The notes below the pieces were generated by a model. That model worked only from the letters and a program-made list of their open reading frames with translations, had not been told where the DNA came from and made no database searches. A program made the translations under genes and the position numbers. Shown piece after piece: positions 8,936-15,955 of a DNA stretch of 64,000 nucleotides; the stretch's first letter is position 1; each line of letters starts with the position of its first letter. Origin of the DNA: Candidatus Latescibacterota bacterium (lineage in GTDB: Bacteria > Krumholzibacteriota > Krumholzibacteriia > G020349025); assembly GCA_020349025.1 (NCBI GenBank), contig CP070763.1, positions 2,487,893 to 2,551,892 on the forward strand. The letters run 5' to 3'.

Positions 8936-9351
8936 CGAGCGCCTTTCAAGAGCTGCACGGAGCTGCGACCCCGCTGCAGGAGCCGCTCCACCATGGCGTC
9001 TAGGTCGTGGTCGTTGCGGCGCAGCACGAAATCCACCAACATCGGCAGATTCACACCGGAGACCACCCGCACGCGCTCGTCCTCGCGCACGGCGTCGAGA
9101 CACGAGGTGGCGCAGCTGCTGCCGCGCGAATCCACGAATACGATGCAACCCTCGGCGCTCAACTCGTCGACCACGCTGCGAACGCGGCGCGCCAGCTCTT
9201 GCGGTCCGAGCCCATCGTTGGACACGGTTTCGACGCCCGCCACGTCCCCCGCGACGCGCGACGCGGCTTCGCGCAGCGCCTCGCCGAGACGCGCGTGCGT
9301 GACGATCACACCCGCGAGACGCGGGCTGGGCGGCGTCGACTCACTCTTCAT
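8932..9351 (-). CDS. PTS mannose-family EIIA component
   Basis: A 139-residue EIIA-Man domain protein. The phospho-accepting histidine is H19 in GVIVTHARLGEAL, matching the family's (T/S)HG.(L/M)A pattern, and VFVDSRGSSCATSC resembles the D(L/I).GGSP.N loop. It receives phosphate from HPr and passes it to EIIB. Its ATG lies inside the last codons of hprK (11-base overlap), a tight link between HPr kinase and the transporter. In deltaproteobacteria such EIIA proteins next to hprK are often thought to be regulatory; here complete EIIB, EIIC and EIID are present as well. Confidence 0.9.
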   Translation of the reverse strand: MKSESTPPSPRLAGVIVTHARLGEALREAASRVAGDVAGVETVSNDGLGPQELARRVRSVVDELSAEGCIVFVDSRGSSCATSCLDAVREDERVRVVSGVNLPMLVDFVLRRNDHDLDAMVERLLQRGRSSVQLLKGAR

Positions 9352-10309
9352 CGTTGGCCAAGTACTCCTGGAGATGAGCGCGCCGCTCCGCGTTTCTCAG
9401 GATGCGCTCTTGCAGCGCTTCCGGCGCGTTGTAGCCGTAGGTTCGCAGCATGTGATCCAGGGCGACGACCTCCGCCAGCACTGTGATGTTCTTGCCGGGG
9501 AAGATCGGGATGACCACAGTGGGAATGGAAACGCCGAGGATATCGCTGGTGTCGCGCTCCAGTCCGTGTCGGTCGTAGTACTGATCCCCCTGCCACTCCT
9601 CGAGACGAACAACCACCTCGATGCGCTTCTGGATGCGAATGGCCCGAATCCCGAAGATCTCCCGGACGTCGACGACGCCGATGCCACGGATTTCCATGTT
9701 GTGCTCGAGCAGCTTGCGTCCCGTGCCGATGACGACGTCTTCACCCTTGCGAACGAGCTCGACGACGTCGTCTGCGACCAACCGGTGGCCGCGCTCGACC
9801 AGATCGAGGACGATCTCGCTCTTGCCGATGCCGCTGCGCCCGACGAAGAGAAGTCCCACACCGTAGACGTCGGCGAGCGATGCGTGCTTCGAGTCGCGCG
9901 GTGCGAAGAAATCGGTCAGGTACTCGGTGAGCGAGTGCAGGAACGGCGTCGTCGACTGGGGAGTGCGGAATACCGGCACCTTGCGCTCGTTGGCCCGCTG
10001 GATCAGGTGCGGCGGCACGGCAAGCGATTTGGTGACGATGACGCAGGTCAGCGCGAACTGGAACAGCTGATCGAGCGCTGTTCGCCGCGCCGCCTCCGGC
10101 ATCGCCTCCAGGAAGGAGATCTCGGTCTCACCCAGGATCTGGATGCGGTCGTCGAGGAAGTTGCGGGTATGGCCCGCCAGACACAATCCGGGCCGGTTGG
10201 TCTCGCGTACGGTGATGGGGCGCTCCGAGTGCTTCGACTCGGTGAGCAGCTCGAGCTTGTAGGTGTGTCGCTTGGCCTCGAAGAAATCCGCGACGGGTAG
10301 AACGCGCAC
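9341..10309 (-). CDS. hprK: HPr kinase/phosphorylase
   Basis: A 322-residue bifunctional HPr kinase/phosphorylase of normal length. The N-terminal domain covers about residues 1-130. The catalytic domain has H142 in HASLADVYGVG, the P-loop GRSGIGKSE at 157-165, VADDVVE, and the signature EIRGIGVVDVREIFG. It phosphorylates HPr on a serine (or threonine) and so couples metabolic state to carbon regulation. The target site in the HPr encoded nearby is Thr rather than Ser. The start is an ATG with GGAGGTCCACCGTGCGC... upstream (GGAGGT ahead of ATG). A 173-base gap holding a palindrome separates it from hpf. Confidence 0.95.
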   Translation of the reverse strand: MRVLPVADFFEAKRHTYKLELLTESKHSERPITVRETNRPGLCLAGHTRNFLDDRIQILGETEISFLEAMPEAARRTALDQLFQFALTCVIVTKSLAVPPHLIQRANERKVPVFRTPQSTTPFLHSLTEYLTDFFAPRDSKHASLADVYGVGLLFVGRSGIGKSEIVLDLVERGHRLVADDVVELVRKGEDVVIGTGRKLLEHNMEIRGIGVVDVREIFGIRAIRIQKRIEVVVRLEEWQGDQYYDRHGLERDTSDILGVSIPTVVIPIFPGKNITVLAEVVALDHMLRTYGYNAPEALQERILRNAERRAHLQEYLANDEE

Positions 10310-10360
10310 GGTGGACCTCCGGCGCCATTCTAGTACCCGTCTTCGCTGAGGCGCATCGCT

Positions 10361-10374
10361 TTTCGGCGCCGAAA
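10361..10374. repeat. Perfect 14-bp palindrome ahead of hprK
   Basis: TTTCGGCGCCGAAA is a perfect palindrome in the 173-base gap between hpf and hprK, about 52 bases upstream of the hprK start on the minus strand. It could be a dimeric regulator site or a short hairpin. No T-run follows on the minus strand, so an intrinsic terminator is not supported. The rest of the gap shows no gene. Confidence 0.4.
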
Positions 10375-10482
10375 GTGGAGGAGGTCTACGCCAGGCTCAC
10401 CCCAGCTCGCCCAGCGCTTGCAGGAAGGATCGGACGCGCCCCCGAGCGCGGTGGCGCGATCGTCTGGATCGGCGCCCCGTGG

Positions 10483-11049
10483 TCAGTGCGTCGCGTGCAG
10501 ATTCAAGACACCGTAGTTGCCGTCCGGCGTCTTGTAGACGATGTGGATGAGCTCCGTGGAGCTGTTGGAAAACACCACGAAGCTCTCCTCGACCTGCTCG
10601 AGGCGCAGGATGGCCTCGTCCACGGTCATCGCCTCGATCGGGAAGTCTCCGGCCTGGACCACGTCGTGCCCCTCGGCTCCGTGGCCCACACTGCCGGCGC
10701 GCAGCACGCGCATCGTACCGGAGAGGGAGGCACCGTTGCGGTTGCTCTTCCCAGCGGTCCGGCGCGCCGAGGTGCGGCGATCCTTGTGCCGCCGCAGCTG
10801 CTTCTCCAGCTTGTCGGTGACCCGGTCCAGAGCGGAGTACATGTCCTCCGACACCTCTTTGCCGGTGAACTCGCGCCCGTTGGTGCGCAGGATGACCTCA
10901 GCACGGTGCAGGTGCTTTTCGCCACTCAAGGTGACGTTGACCGACAGAATGTTCTCGGCGAAGCGATGCAGACGATTCATGCGTGCGTCGAGATACGTGC
11001 GCAAAGCAGGCGTGACTTCGTAGTGACGACCGGTGACGGAGACTTGCAT
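10483..11049 (-). CDS. hpf: Ribosome hibernation promoting factor, long form
   Basis: A 188-residue long-form HPF. The N-terminal S30AE domain (about 1-100) starts MQVSVTGRHYEVTPALRTYL, and a charged linker leads to the C-terminal dimerisation domain (about 130-188), with FPIEAMTVDEAILRLE and FVVFSNSSTELIHIVYKT. The long form dimerises 70S ribosomes into inactive 100S particles in slow growth. Placing hpf next to rpoN is conserved across proteobacteria. It starts at an ATG with GGAGCGTCGCC upstream and is preceded by two stem-loops in a 216-base gap. Confidence 0.95.
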   Translation of the reverse strand: MQVSVTGRHYEVTPALRTYLDARMNRLHRFAENILSVNVTLSGEKHLHRAEVILRTNGREFTGKEVSEDMYSALDRVTDKLEKQLRRHKDRRTSARRTAGKSNRNGASLSGTMRVLRAGSVGHGAEGHDVVQAGDFPIEAMTVDEAILRLEQVEESFVVFSNSSTELIHIVYKTPDGNYGVLNLHATH

Positions 11050-11066
11050 GGCGACGCTCCTTTGCG

Positions 11067-11089
11067 ACCCGGTCTGATCCGGACCGGGT
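11067..11089 (-). promoter_or_regulatory. Stem-loop immediately upstream of hpf ribosome-binding site
   Basis: On the minus strand ACCCGGTC and GACCGGGT form an 8-bp perfect stem around a 7-base loop, ending about 18 bases before the hpf ATG and just ahead of GGAGC. It could shape access to the ribosome-binding site or act as an operator. Structure inferred by eye only. Confidence 0.45.
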
Positions 11090-11128
11090 TGGTGTCTGCA
11101 TGCGAGAAAACACGTGGAAAGCAGGACG

Positions 11129-11151
11129 GCCGGAGACAGACGCTCTCCGGC
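11129..11151 (-). promoter_or_regulatory. Second stem-loop in the rpoN-hpf gap
   Basis: GCCGGAGA and TCTCCGGC make an 8-bp stem with a 7-base loop, 40 bases upstream of the other stem-loop. On the minus strand the sequence after it has only short T-runs, so it is a weak terminator candidate at best. It lies about 115 bases after the rpoN stop and could separate rpoN from hpf expression. Confidence 0.4.
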
Positions 11152-11265
11152 ACGTCATCGCAGAAACTCTTCGAATCCAACTGGGCGCAAGGCTCGATCG
11201 GCTGTTCCAGAGCTGCACCGATTCCTCGCCTCTCGACAGGATCTGGATCCGTTGCGCGTACAGCA

Positions 11266-12729
11266 TCAGTACTGCTTGCGCAAACGGGCCGGCAGGATCT
11301 TCAGTTGCTCGCGGTACTTGGCCACCGTGCGACGGGCGATGATCAGCCCATCCTTCTTCAAGATATCTGCAATCTTCTGGTCAGAGAGTGGCCGCCGCGG
11401 ATCCTCCTTGGCGATGATTTCCAAGATCCGTGTCTTTGCCGCCTTCGCGGAAACCTCGTCGCCATCCTCCGTATCGAGGCTCGACGAGAAGAAGTACTTG
11501 AGTTCGAAAACGCCGCGCGGTGTCTGCACGTATTTGTTTGTCGTTACGCGACTCACGGTACTTTCGTGCATCCCGATTCTACTGGCCACCTGCTGGAGGG
11601 TCAAGGGTCGCAGGTGAGCAGGCCCCTTCTCGAAAAACTCGCGCTGTTCGTCCACGATGCACTCCATCACCTTCACCATGGTCTTGCGCCGCTGCTCGAT
11701 GGTCTGAATCAGCCATCGCGCCGAAGACAGGCGCCCGAGGATGAAGTCGCGCGTCTCTTTGCTGCCGTTCGAGTTGGTACGGTCGAGCTCACGGCGGTAT
11801 GCGTTGCTGATCCGAAGACGAGGAATGTTCTTGTCGTTCAAGAACACGACATACTCCTCACCCACACGCTCGACGATGAGATCCGGGGTGATGTAGCGCA
11901 CATCCTCGGTCATCAGCTCGAAGCCCGGCTTCGGATCGAGATCCTTGATGACGTTGGCGTGCTCTTGCACCTCCTCGACGCTGATCCGAAGCTTCTTGGC
12001 GATCTCGGTGTACTTGCGTTGCTTCAGGGCCTCGAAGTGGTTGCGCACGATCTCGGCCGTCAGGGTTTCCAGCAGACGGCGGTGCCGGAGCTGGATCAGC
12101 AACGCTTCCTGGAGGTTGCGCGCACCGATGCCCACCGGCTCCATGCTCTGGATGTACCCCAGAACACGTTCGACGACGGCGATGTCCACCTTGAAGGTGT
12201 TCGCCACCTCGTCGAGGGCACAAGTGAGGTAACCCGTCTCGTTCAGGCTGCCGATCAAGTACTCGCCCACCTGCAGCTCGATCGCGTCGTTGGTCATGAT
12301 GCGAAGCTGGCTCAGGAGCGCATCCACGAAGGAGGTCTGAGCCACCGGCACGCGCTCGAAGAACTCCTCCTGGCTGTCCTCGCTGCGCTTGAAGCCGAGA
12401 TCGAAGCCGTCGGCAAAGTAGTCGTCCCAGTTCTCGTCCGGATCCTTCTCGCCGTCGCTGTTGGAGTCGTCCTGGGTGGTCTCCGTTTTGGCCCGAGTAT
12501 CCTCTTCTGCGGCGCCCTGCTCCTGATCCTCCGTTGTCGCTCCCAGCTCCTCCTCGTCCTCTTCGACCTCGTCGACCTCTTCGAGGAGCGGATTCTGCAG
12601 GATCTCCTGCTTGAGGATCTGTTGGAGCTCGAGCGTCGGCACCTGGAGAAGCTTCAACGCTTGCTGCAGCTTCGGTGTCATCACCAGACGCTGCGTCTGA
12701 CGCATCTGGAGTCCGAATTTCATCTCCAT
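11266..12729 (-). CDS. rpoN: RNA polymerase sigma-54 factor RpoN
   Basis: A 487-residue sigma-54. Region I is the Gln/Leu-rich N-terminus (LQMRQTQRLVMTPKLQQALK), followed by a long acidic region II (about 50-130, rich in Glu and Asp), the core-binding region III, and near the C-terminus the RpoN box ARRTVAKYRE (about 465-474), which contacts the -24 element. It directs polymerase to -24/-12 promoters with enhancer-binding activators. It follows lptB by 20 bases. A near-consensus sigma-54 site lies upstream of lptC at the head of this transcription unit, so autoregulation is plausible. No activator gene is adjacent. Confidence 0.97.
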   Translation of the reverse strand: MEMKFGLQMRQTQRLVMTPKLQQALKLLQVPTLELQQILKQEILQNPLLEEVDEVEEDEEELGATTEDQEQGAAEEDTRAKTETTQDDSNSDGEKDPDENWDDYFADGFDLGFKRSEDSQEEFFERVPVAQTSFVDALLSQLRIMTNDAIELQVGEYLIGSLNETGYLTCALDEVANTFKVDIAVVERVLGYIQSMEPVGIGARNLQEALLIQLRHRRLLETLTAEIVRNHFEALKQRKYTEIAKKLRISVEEVQEHANVIKDLDPKPGFELMTEDVRYITPDLIVERVGEEYVVFLNDKNIPRLRISNAYRRELDRTNSNGSKETRDFILGRLSSARWLIQTIEQRRKTMVKVMECIVDEQREFFEKGPAHLRPLTLQQVASRIGMHESTVSRVTTNKYVQTPRGVFELKYFFSSSLDTEDGDEVSAKAAKTRILEIIAKEDPRRPLSDQKIADILKKDGLIIARRTVAKYREQLKILPARLRKQY

Positions 12730-12749
12730 GCGAGCCCTGCCCTTCGCAG

Positions 12750-13496
12750 CTACAGTTGAAACCGTTCTCCTAAGTAAATCTTACGTGCTTCGGGATCTGA
12801 CGCAAGAACGTGCGTGGGTCCCGACAGCAAAATTCGCCCTTCGTACATGATGTAGGCACGATCGGTAATCCGCAGAGTCTCGCGGACGTTGTGATCCGTG
12901 ATGAGAACTCCCATTCCACGTGCGCGCAGTTCGCTCACCACCTGCTGGATGTCGGCCACGGCGATCGGATCGATGCCGGAAAACGGCTCGTCGAGCAACA
13001 TGAAGCGCGGATCGGTCGTCAGCGCTCGAGAGATCTCCACGCGTCGTCGCTCACCACCCGAGAGCTGCGTGCCGCGGTTCTTGCGCACGTGCGTCAGCCG
13101 CATCTCCTCGAGCAGCGACTCGAGCCGCTGCCTCCGATCGCGCGCGGAAAGTTCGAGGGTCTCCAGGATCGCCTCGATGTTCTGCTCCACCGTCAGGCGC
13201 CGGAACACCGAGGGCTCCTGCGGCAGATACCCGAGTCCGCGGCGCGCGCGCTTGTACATCGGCAAGCGCGAGATGTCCTGACCGCCGAGAACGACACGCC
13301 CCGCATTCGGGCGGATCATTCCGACGATCATGTAGAAGGTCGTGGTCTTGCCGGCTCCGTTCGGTCCCAGCAAGCCGACGATCTCCCCGCTCTGCACCTC
13401 GACATCGATCTCATCCACAACGCGTCGGGCGCCGTACGTCTTGACGAGTCCGCGCCCCTCCAGTGTCACCGTCTCGGCGTTGCCGTTGCCGCTCAT
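12750..13496 (-). CDS. lptB: LPS export ABC transporter ATP-binding protein LptB
   Basis: A 248-residue ABC ATPase matching LptB in length and motifs: Walker [17 protein letters not shown] (about 40-55), Q-loop in [17 protein letters not shown], signature [16 protein letters not shown], Walker [17 protein letters not shown] and switch His in [11 protein letters not shown]. LptB drives LPS extraction from the inner membrane with LptFG and passes it to LptC and LptA. The ATG overlaps the lptC stop by 4 bases. The lptA gene that often lies between lptC and lptB is absent here. Confidence 0.97.
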   Translation of the reverse strand: MSGNGNAETVTLEGRGLVKTYGARRVVDEIDVEVQSGEIVGLLGPNGAGKTTTFYMIVGMIRPNAGRVVLGGQDISRLPMYKRARRGLGYLPQEPSVFRRLTVEQNIEAILETLELSARDRRQRLESLLEEMRLTHVRKNRGTQLSGGERRRVEISRALTTDPRFMLLDEPFSGIDPIAVADIQQVVSELRARGMGVLITDHNVRETLRITDRAYIMYEGRILLSGPTHVLASDPEARKIYLGERFQL

Positions 13497-14029
13497 GGAC
13501 TCTCCGGGTCCATCGGTCCTTCGACCTTGTAGTCGTCGATGTCGATGAACTCCAGATTGGGCGGGCTCGACATGCCGCGTCCGGTCAGCACTTGCGGATC
13601 GCCTTTGCGGGTGATGCGGACAAACTCGTCGGAGCGGATCTTCTCTTCGCTCCGATCCCAGTAGAGCGATTCGGTCTCGAGACGCGTTCCCTGCACCGTC
13701 TCGACCACGACGTTGCCGGTCGCGGTGACGCGGCCACTCTCGAGGAGCCCCCGGTCCGCGGTCAGAACCGACGCCCGCTCGCCGTCCTCGTAGAACTCCA
13801 CCTCGATCGTCTCGGCGTGCGTGACGTCGTCCGCGTACACACGCGCGATCGCCGCTTTGAGTATGAAACGCACGCGGCCGCTGTCGCTCTCGGTCGTCGT
13901 GAAGCCGCGCGTGATGCGCACCGGAACTTCGCTGCGATCGACCGTGCTGGGGACCTCCTGGCGTTCGCAGGCGACCATCGCCACCAACGTGAGCAGCGCA
14001 ACCCTCCATCCCGGGAACTGGCCTGCCAT
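13493..14029 (-). CDS. lptC: LPS export periplasmic protein LptC
   Basis: A 178-residue LptC-family protein, anchored by an N-terminal hydrophobic segment (residues 7-21) ending at a Cys in LVAMVAC that could be a lipobox. The rest is beta-strand-rich, with repeats like [25 protein letters not shown] typical of the OstA/LptC beta-jellyroll. It would pass LPS from LptBFG to LptA. The ATG has GGGAGG 11 bases upstream. It is the first gene of the long minus-strand run and lies about 128 bases downstream of the predicted sigma-54 start point. LptC is recognised mainly by context and fold-like repeats, as the family is poorly conserved. Confidence 0.85.
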   Translation of the reverse strand: MAGQFPGWRVALLTLVAMVACERQEVPSTVDRSEVPVRITRGFTTTESDSGRVRFILKAAIARVYADDVTHAETIEVEFYEDGERASVLTADRGLLESGRVTATGNVVVETVQGTRLETESLYWDRSEEKIRSDEFVRITRKGDPQVLTGRGMSSPPNLEFIDIDDYKVEGPMDPESP

Positions 14030-14168
14030 CCTGATTCGATCCTCCCTGGTGTCGCGCTCCTCGATGCCGCTGCGCCGGAGTCACCGCCTGGCGGCTGCTC
14101 GCACCGGCGCCGCACGCGTGCTCCAGACCCTCTTCTCAACAAGTAACAGATGCCACAGGCCCCGTCAA

Positions 14169-14183
14169 GCAACGTCCATGCCA
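14169..14183 (-). promoter_or_regulatory. Candidate sigma-54 (-24/-12) promoter of the lptC-lptB-rpoN run
   Basis: The minus strand reads TGGCATG-GACG-TTGC followed by T, against the consensus TGGCACG-N4-TTGCW. The GG and GC dinucleotides are exactly 10 bases apart and only one conserved position differs. Transcription would start near 14157, about 128 bases before the lptC ATG. The -24 element overlaps one arm of an inverted repeat. A sigma-70-like TTGACG lies just downstream with a poor -10 at 17 bases, so dual promoters are possible. Confidence 0.6.
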
Positions 14184-14216
14184 AAAATTACGTATTCCGT
14201 AACTTGATTTTTGGCA
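14179..14216. repeat. AT-rich nested inverted repeat between methyltransferase and lptC
   Basis: Outer arms TGCCAAAAAT and ATTTTTGGCA pair perfectly over 10 bp, and an inner pair TTACG/CGTAA is nested inside. It is a 38-base AT-rich island in GC-rich DNA, starting right after the methyltransferase stop. One arm shares bases with the -24 element of the sigma-54 site. It may be an operator, or the methyltransferase terminator; the stem lacks the GC-rich base and T-tail of a classic terminator. Confidence 0.6.
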
Positions 14217-14217
14217 G

Positions 14218-15855
14218 CTACTTGCGAGAAGGACCCGGCGTCACTCGGGCGCGAAACCCCGTCTGCCTGGACGAGGATCGGTCGCCGCGTCGACGCTCCG
14301 CACGGCTGCCGTGCAGAAGCGACTCGAGTCGCTCGAGGAGTCGGCGGTCGGCCGGGCGCAGCGCGAAGAGCGCCTCCACGTCGCGATCCAGGCGGGCCCG
14401 TGCCGCCGCTCCGGCTCCGCGCTCCAGCCGTCGCACGGTTGCCAGGAGAGCGGCTGGGGGGGCTCGCCGCGGCCAGGGCATGCAGCGCAGATAGGGCGCG
14501 TTGAGTCGTACGTACCCCCCCGACTGCGCCACGGCGCCAAAAAGCCCCCGATAGAGCACGGCGTAGAGGCGCGAGTTGAGTAGCGCCAGAAGCAGGGCAC
14601 GCCGGCGGGCGTCGCGACGTGCGCACGGGACGTAGTACACGCGCCCGAGCAGGTCGCCATCCCCATCCCACGCCGCATGCAGACGCTGGAACATCCCCGG
14701 GATGATCACTTTCGGGACCTTCTGTCTACGGACGCTGCCGCGAGGCACGTGAGCCTGCTCCGGCGCGAAGCGGCGGCGCGCTGCGACGCGGAAGGGGCGA
14801 ATGTCGCCACTGCAGATGATGCGATCGTGACCACGATCGATGGCGCGGCTGAAGCCCGCCTTCGCAATCCCGCATGCGACCGGCACCACGTCCCCAAGTC
14901 GCGGCCCAGGGAGCAGACGCTGCAGGAGCGGGACCGCATCCGAGGGCAGCGCGAGCGGAACCACATGCTGCGGCAGCTGCAGAATGGTGCGCTGCGGCCA
15001 GCGAGCCCGGACACGTCCATTGTGCTCGAGAATACGGATCGTGTGATCGGGGCCGGGCTGACGCCGGGACAGCACCAGGATGACCGGATAGGTCGCGCGA
15101 CCCTCGAAGACGTCGGCGTGAGCGAGATCCCAGACCTCCTCGACACACGTGCTCGTCATTAGGAGGGCACGCAGACCGACAGCGTACTCCGATGCCAACA
15201 GCTTGTTGGGGACGATGGCACACAAGCGTCCTTTCGGACGCAGGAGCTCGAGCATGCGCAGCAGAAAAAGAAGCGCCAGATCCCCGCGTGCCGGGAAAGC
15301 GCCGCGCGCGCGGAGCTTTTGCCGATAACCCGATTCGAGGTCGCGGAGCGCGACGTAGGGCGGGTTGGCAATCACGGCATCGAAACGCTGCTTCGGGTGC
15401 GCATCGAAGAGGAAATCGGCGTGGCGAATCTCCCAGGCTGCAAGCGTGTGCGGTGCAGCCGCACGCACGACTGGAGCGAGCGCCTGTGCCCAGCGCGCGG
15501 CCGACGCGTCGAGCTCGACGCCGTAGCACGCAGCCTGGACAGCACGCGCCTCGGCAGCGTGCGCTGCAGCTGCCAGCAGCCGGCCCGCACCACAGCCCGG
15601 GTCGAGGATCTGGAGCCGCGCTCCACGGCGGCGCCCGCGCAGCAGACGTTGCGCCATGCGCTGTGCAACCGGCATCGGAGTCTGTACGACCCCGAGCTGC
15701 GGTGCAACGCGTGCCGTGCGCGTTGCCGTCTGCGTATCCTGCAGCCTCTCGATCCAACTCCAGAGTGCCGCCGGATCGTGCGCGTAGCGCTTCACGAGAT
15801 CCGCGAGCGCGCGTCGCGGCTGCGCATCGGTCGCGACTCGAGCGCGTCGATCCAC
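14218..15855 (-). CDS. Eco57I/TaqI-type N6-adenine DNA methyltransferase (orphan)
   Basis: A 545-residue class I methyltransferase. Motif I is LDPGCGAGRLL (about residue 75) and the catalytic motif IV is NPPYV (about 165), the N6-adenine type. The C-terminal half resembles the TaqI target-recognition domain, with LLALLNSRLYAVLYRG and a GGYVRLNAPYLRCMPWPR ending. It should methylate adenine in a specific duplex DNA site. No endonuclease domain or neighbouring restriction gene is visible, so it is either orphan or a remnant. I chose the GTG at 15855, preceded by a G-rich GGGGGGAAACGAG; other starts are possible. It is transcribed away from the histidine kinase gene. Confidence 0.82.
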   Translation of the reverse strand: MDRRARVATDAQPRRALADLVKRYAHDPAALWSWIERLQDTQTATRTARVAPQLGVVQTPMPVAQRMAQRLLRGRRRGARLQILDPGCGAGRLLAAAAHAAEARAVQAACYGVELDASAARWAQALAPVVRAAAPHTLAAWEIRHADFLFDAHPKQRFDAVIANPPYVALRDLESGYRQKLRARGAFPARGDLALLFLLRMLELLRPKGRLCAIVPNKLLASEYAVGLRALLMTSTCVEEVWDLAHADVFEGRATYPVILVLSRRQPGPDHTIRILEHNGRVRARWPQRTILQLPQHVVPLALPSDAVPLLQRLLPGPRLGDVVPVACGIAKAGFSRAIDRGHDRIICSGDIRPFRVAARRRFAPEQAHVPRGSVRRQKVPKVIIPGMFQRLHAAWDGDGDLLGRVYYVPCARRDARRRALLLALLNSRLYAVLYRGLFGAVAQSGGYVRLNAPYLRCMPWPRRAPPAALLATVRRLERGAGAAARARLDRDVEALFALRPADRRLLERLESLLHGSRAERRRGDRSSSRQTGFRARVTPGPSRK

Positions 15856-15955
15856 CTCGTTTCCCCCCGTCCCCTCCGGCGTCGCGAGAGGTCGAGTAAA
15901 GTCAGACGGGTCGACAGGCGTCAACAAATTCCATGGCACGCGTCGTGCAGCCTGC

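Noticed and set aside
10375..12759. Plus-strand open frame of 794 codons opposite hpf and rpoN
   Set aside because: Antisense to rpoN, hpf and the gaps; no motif.
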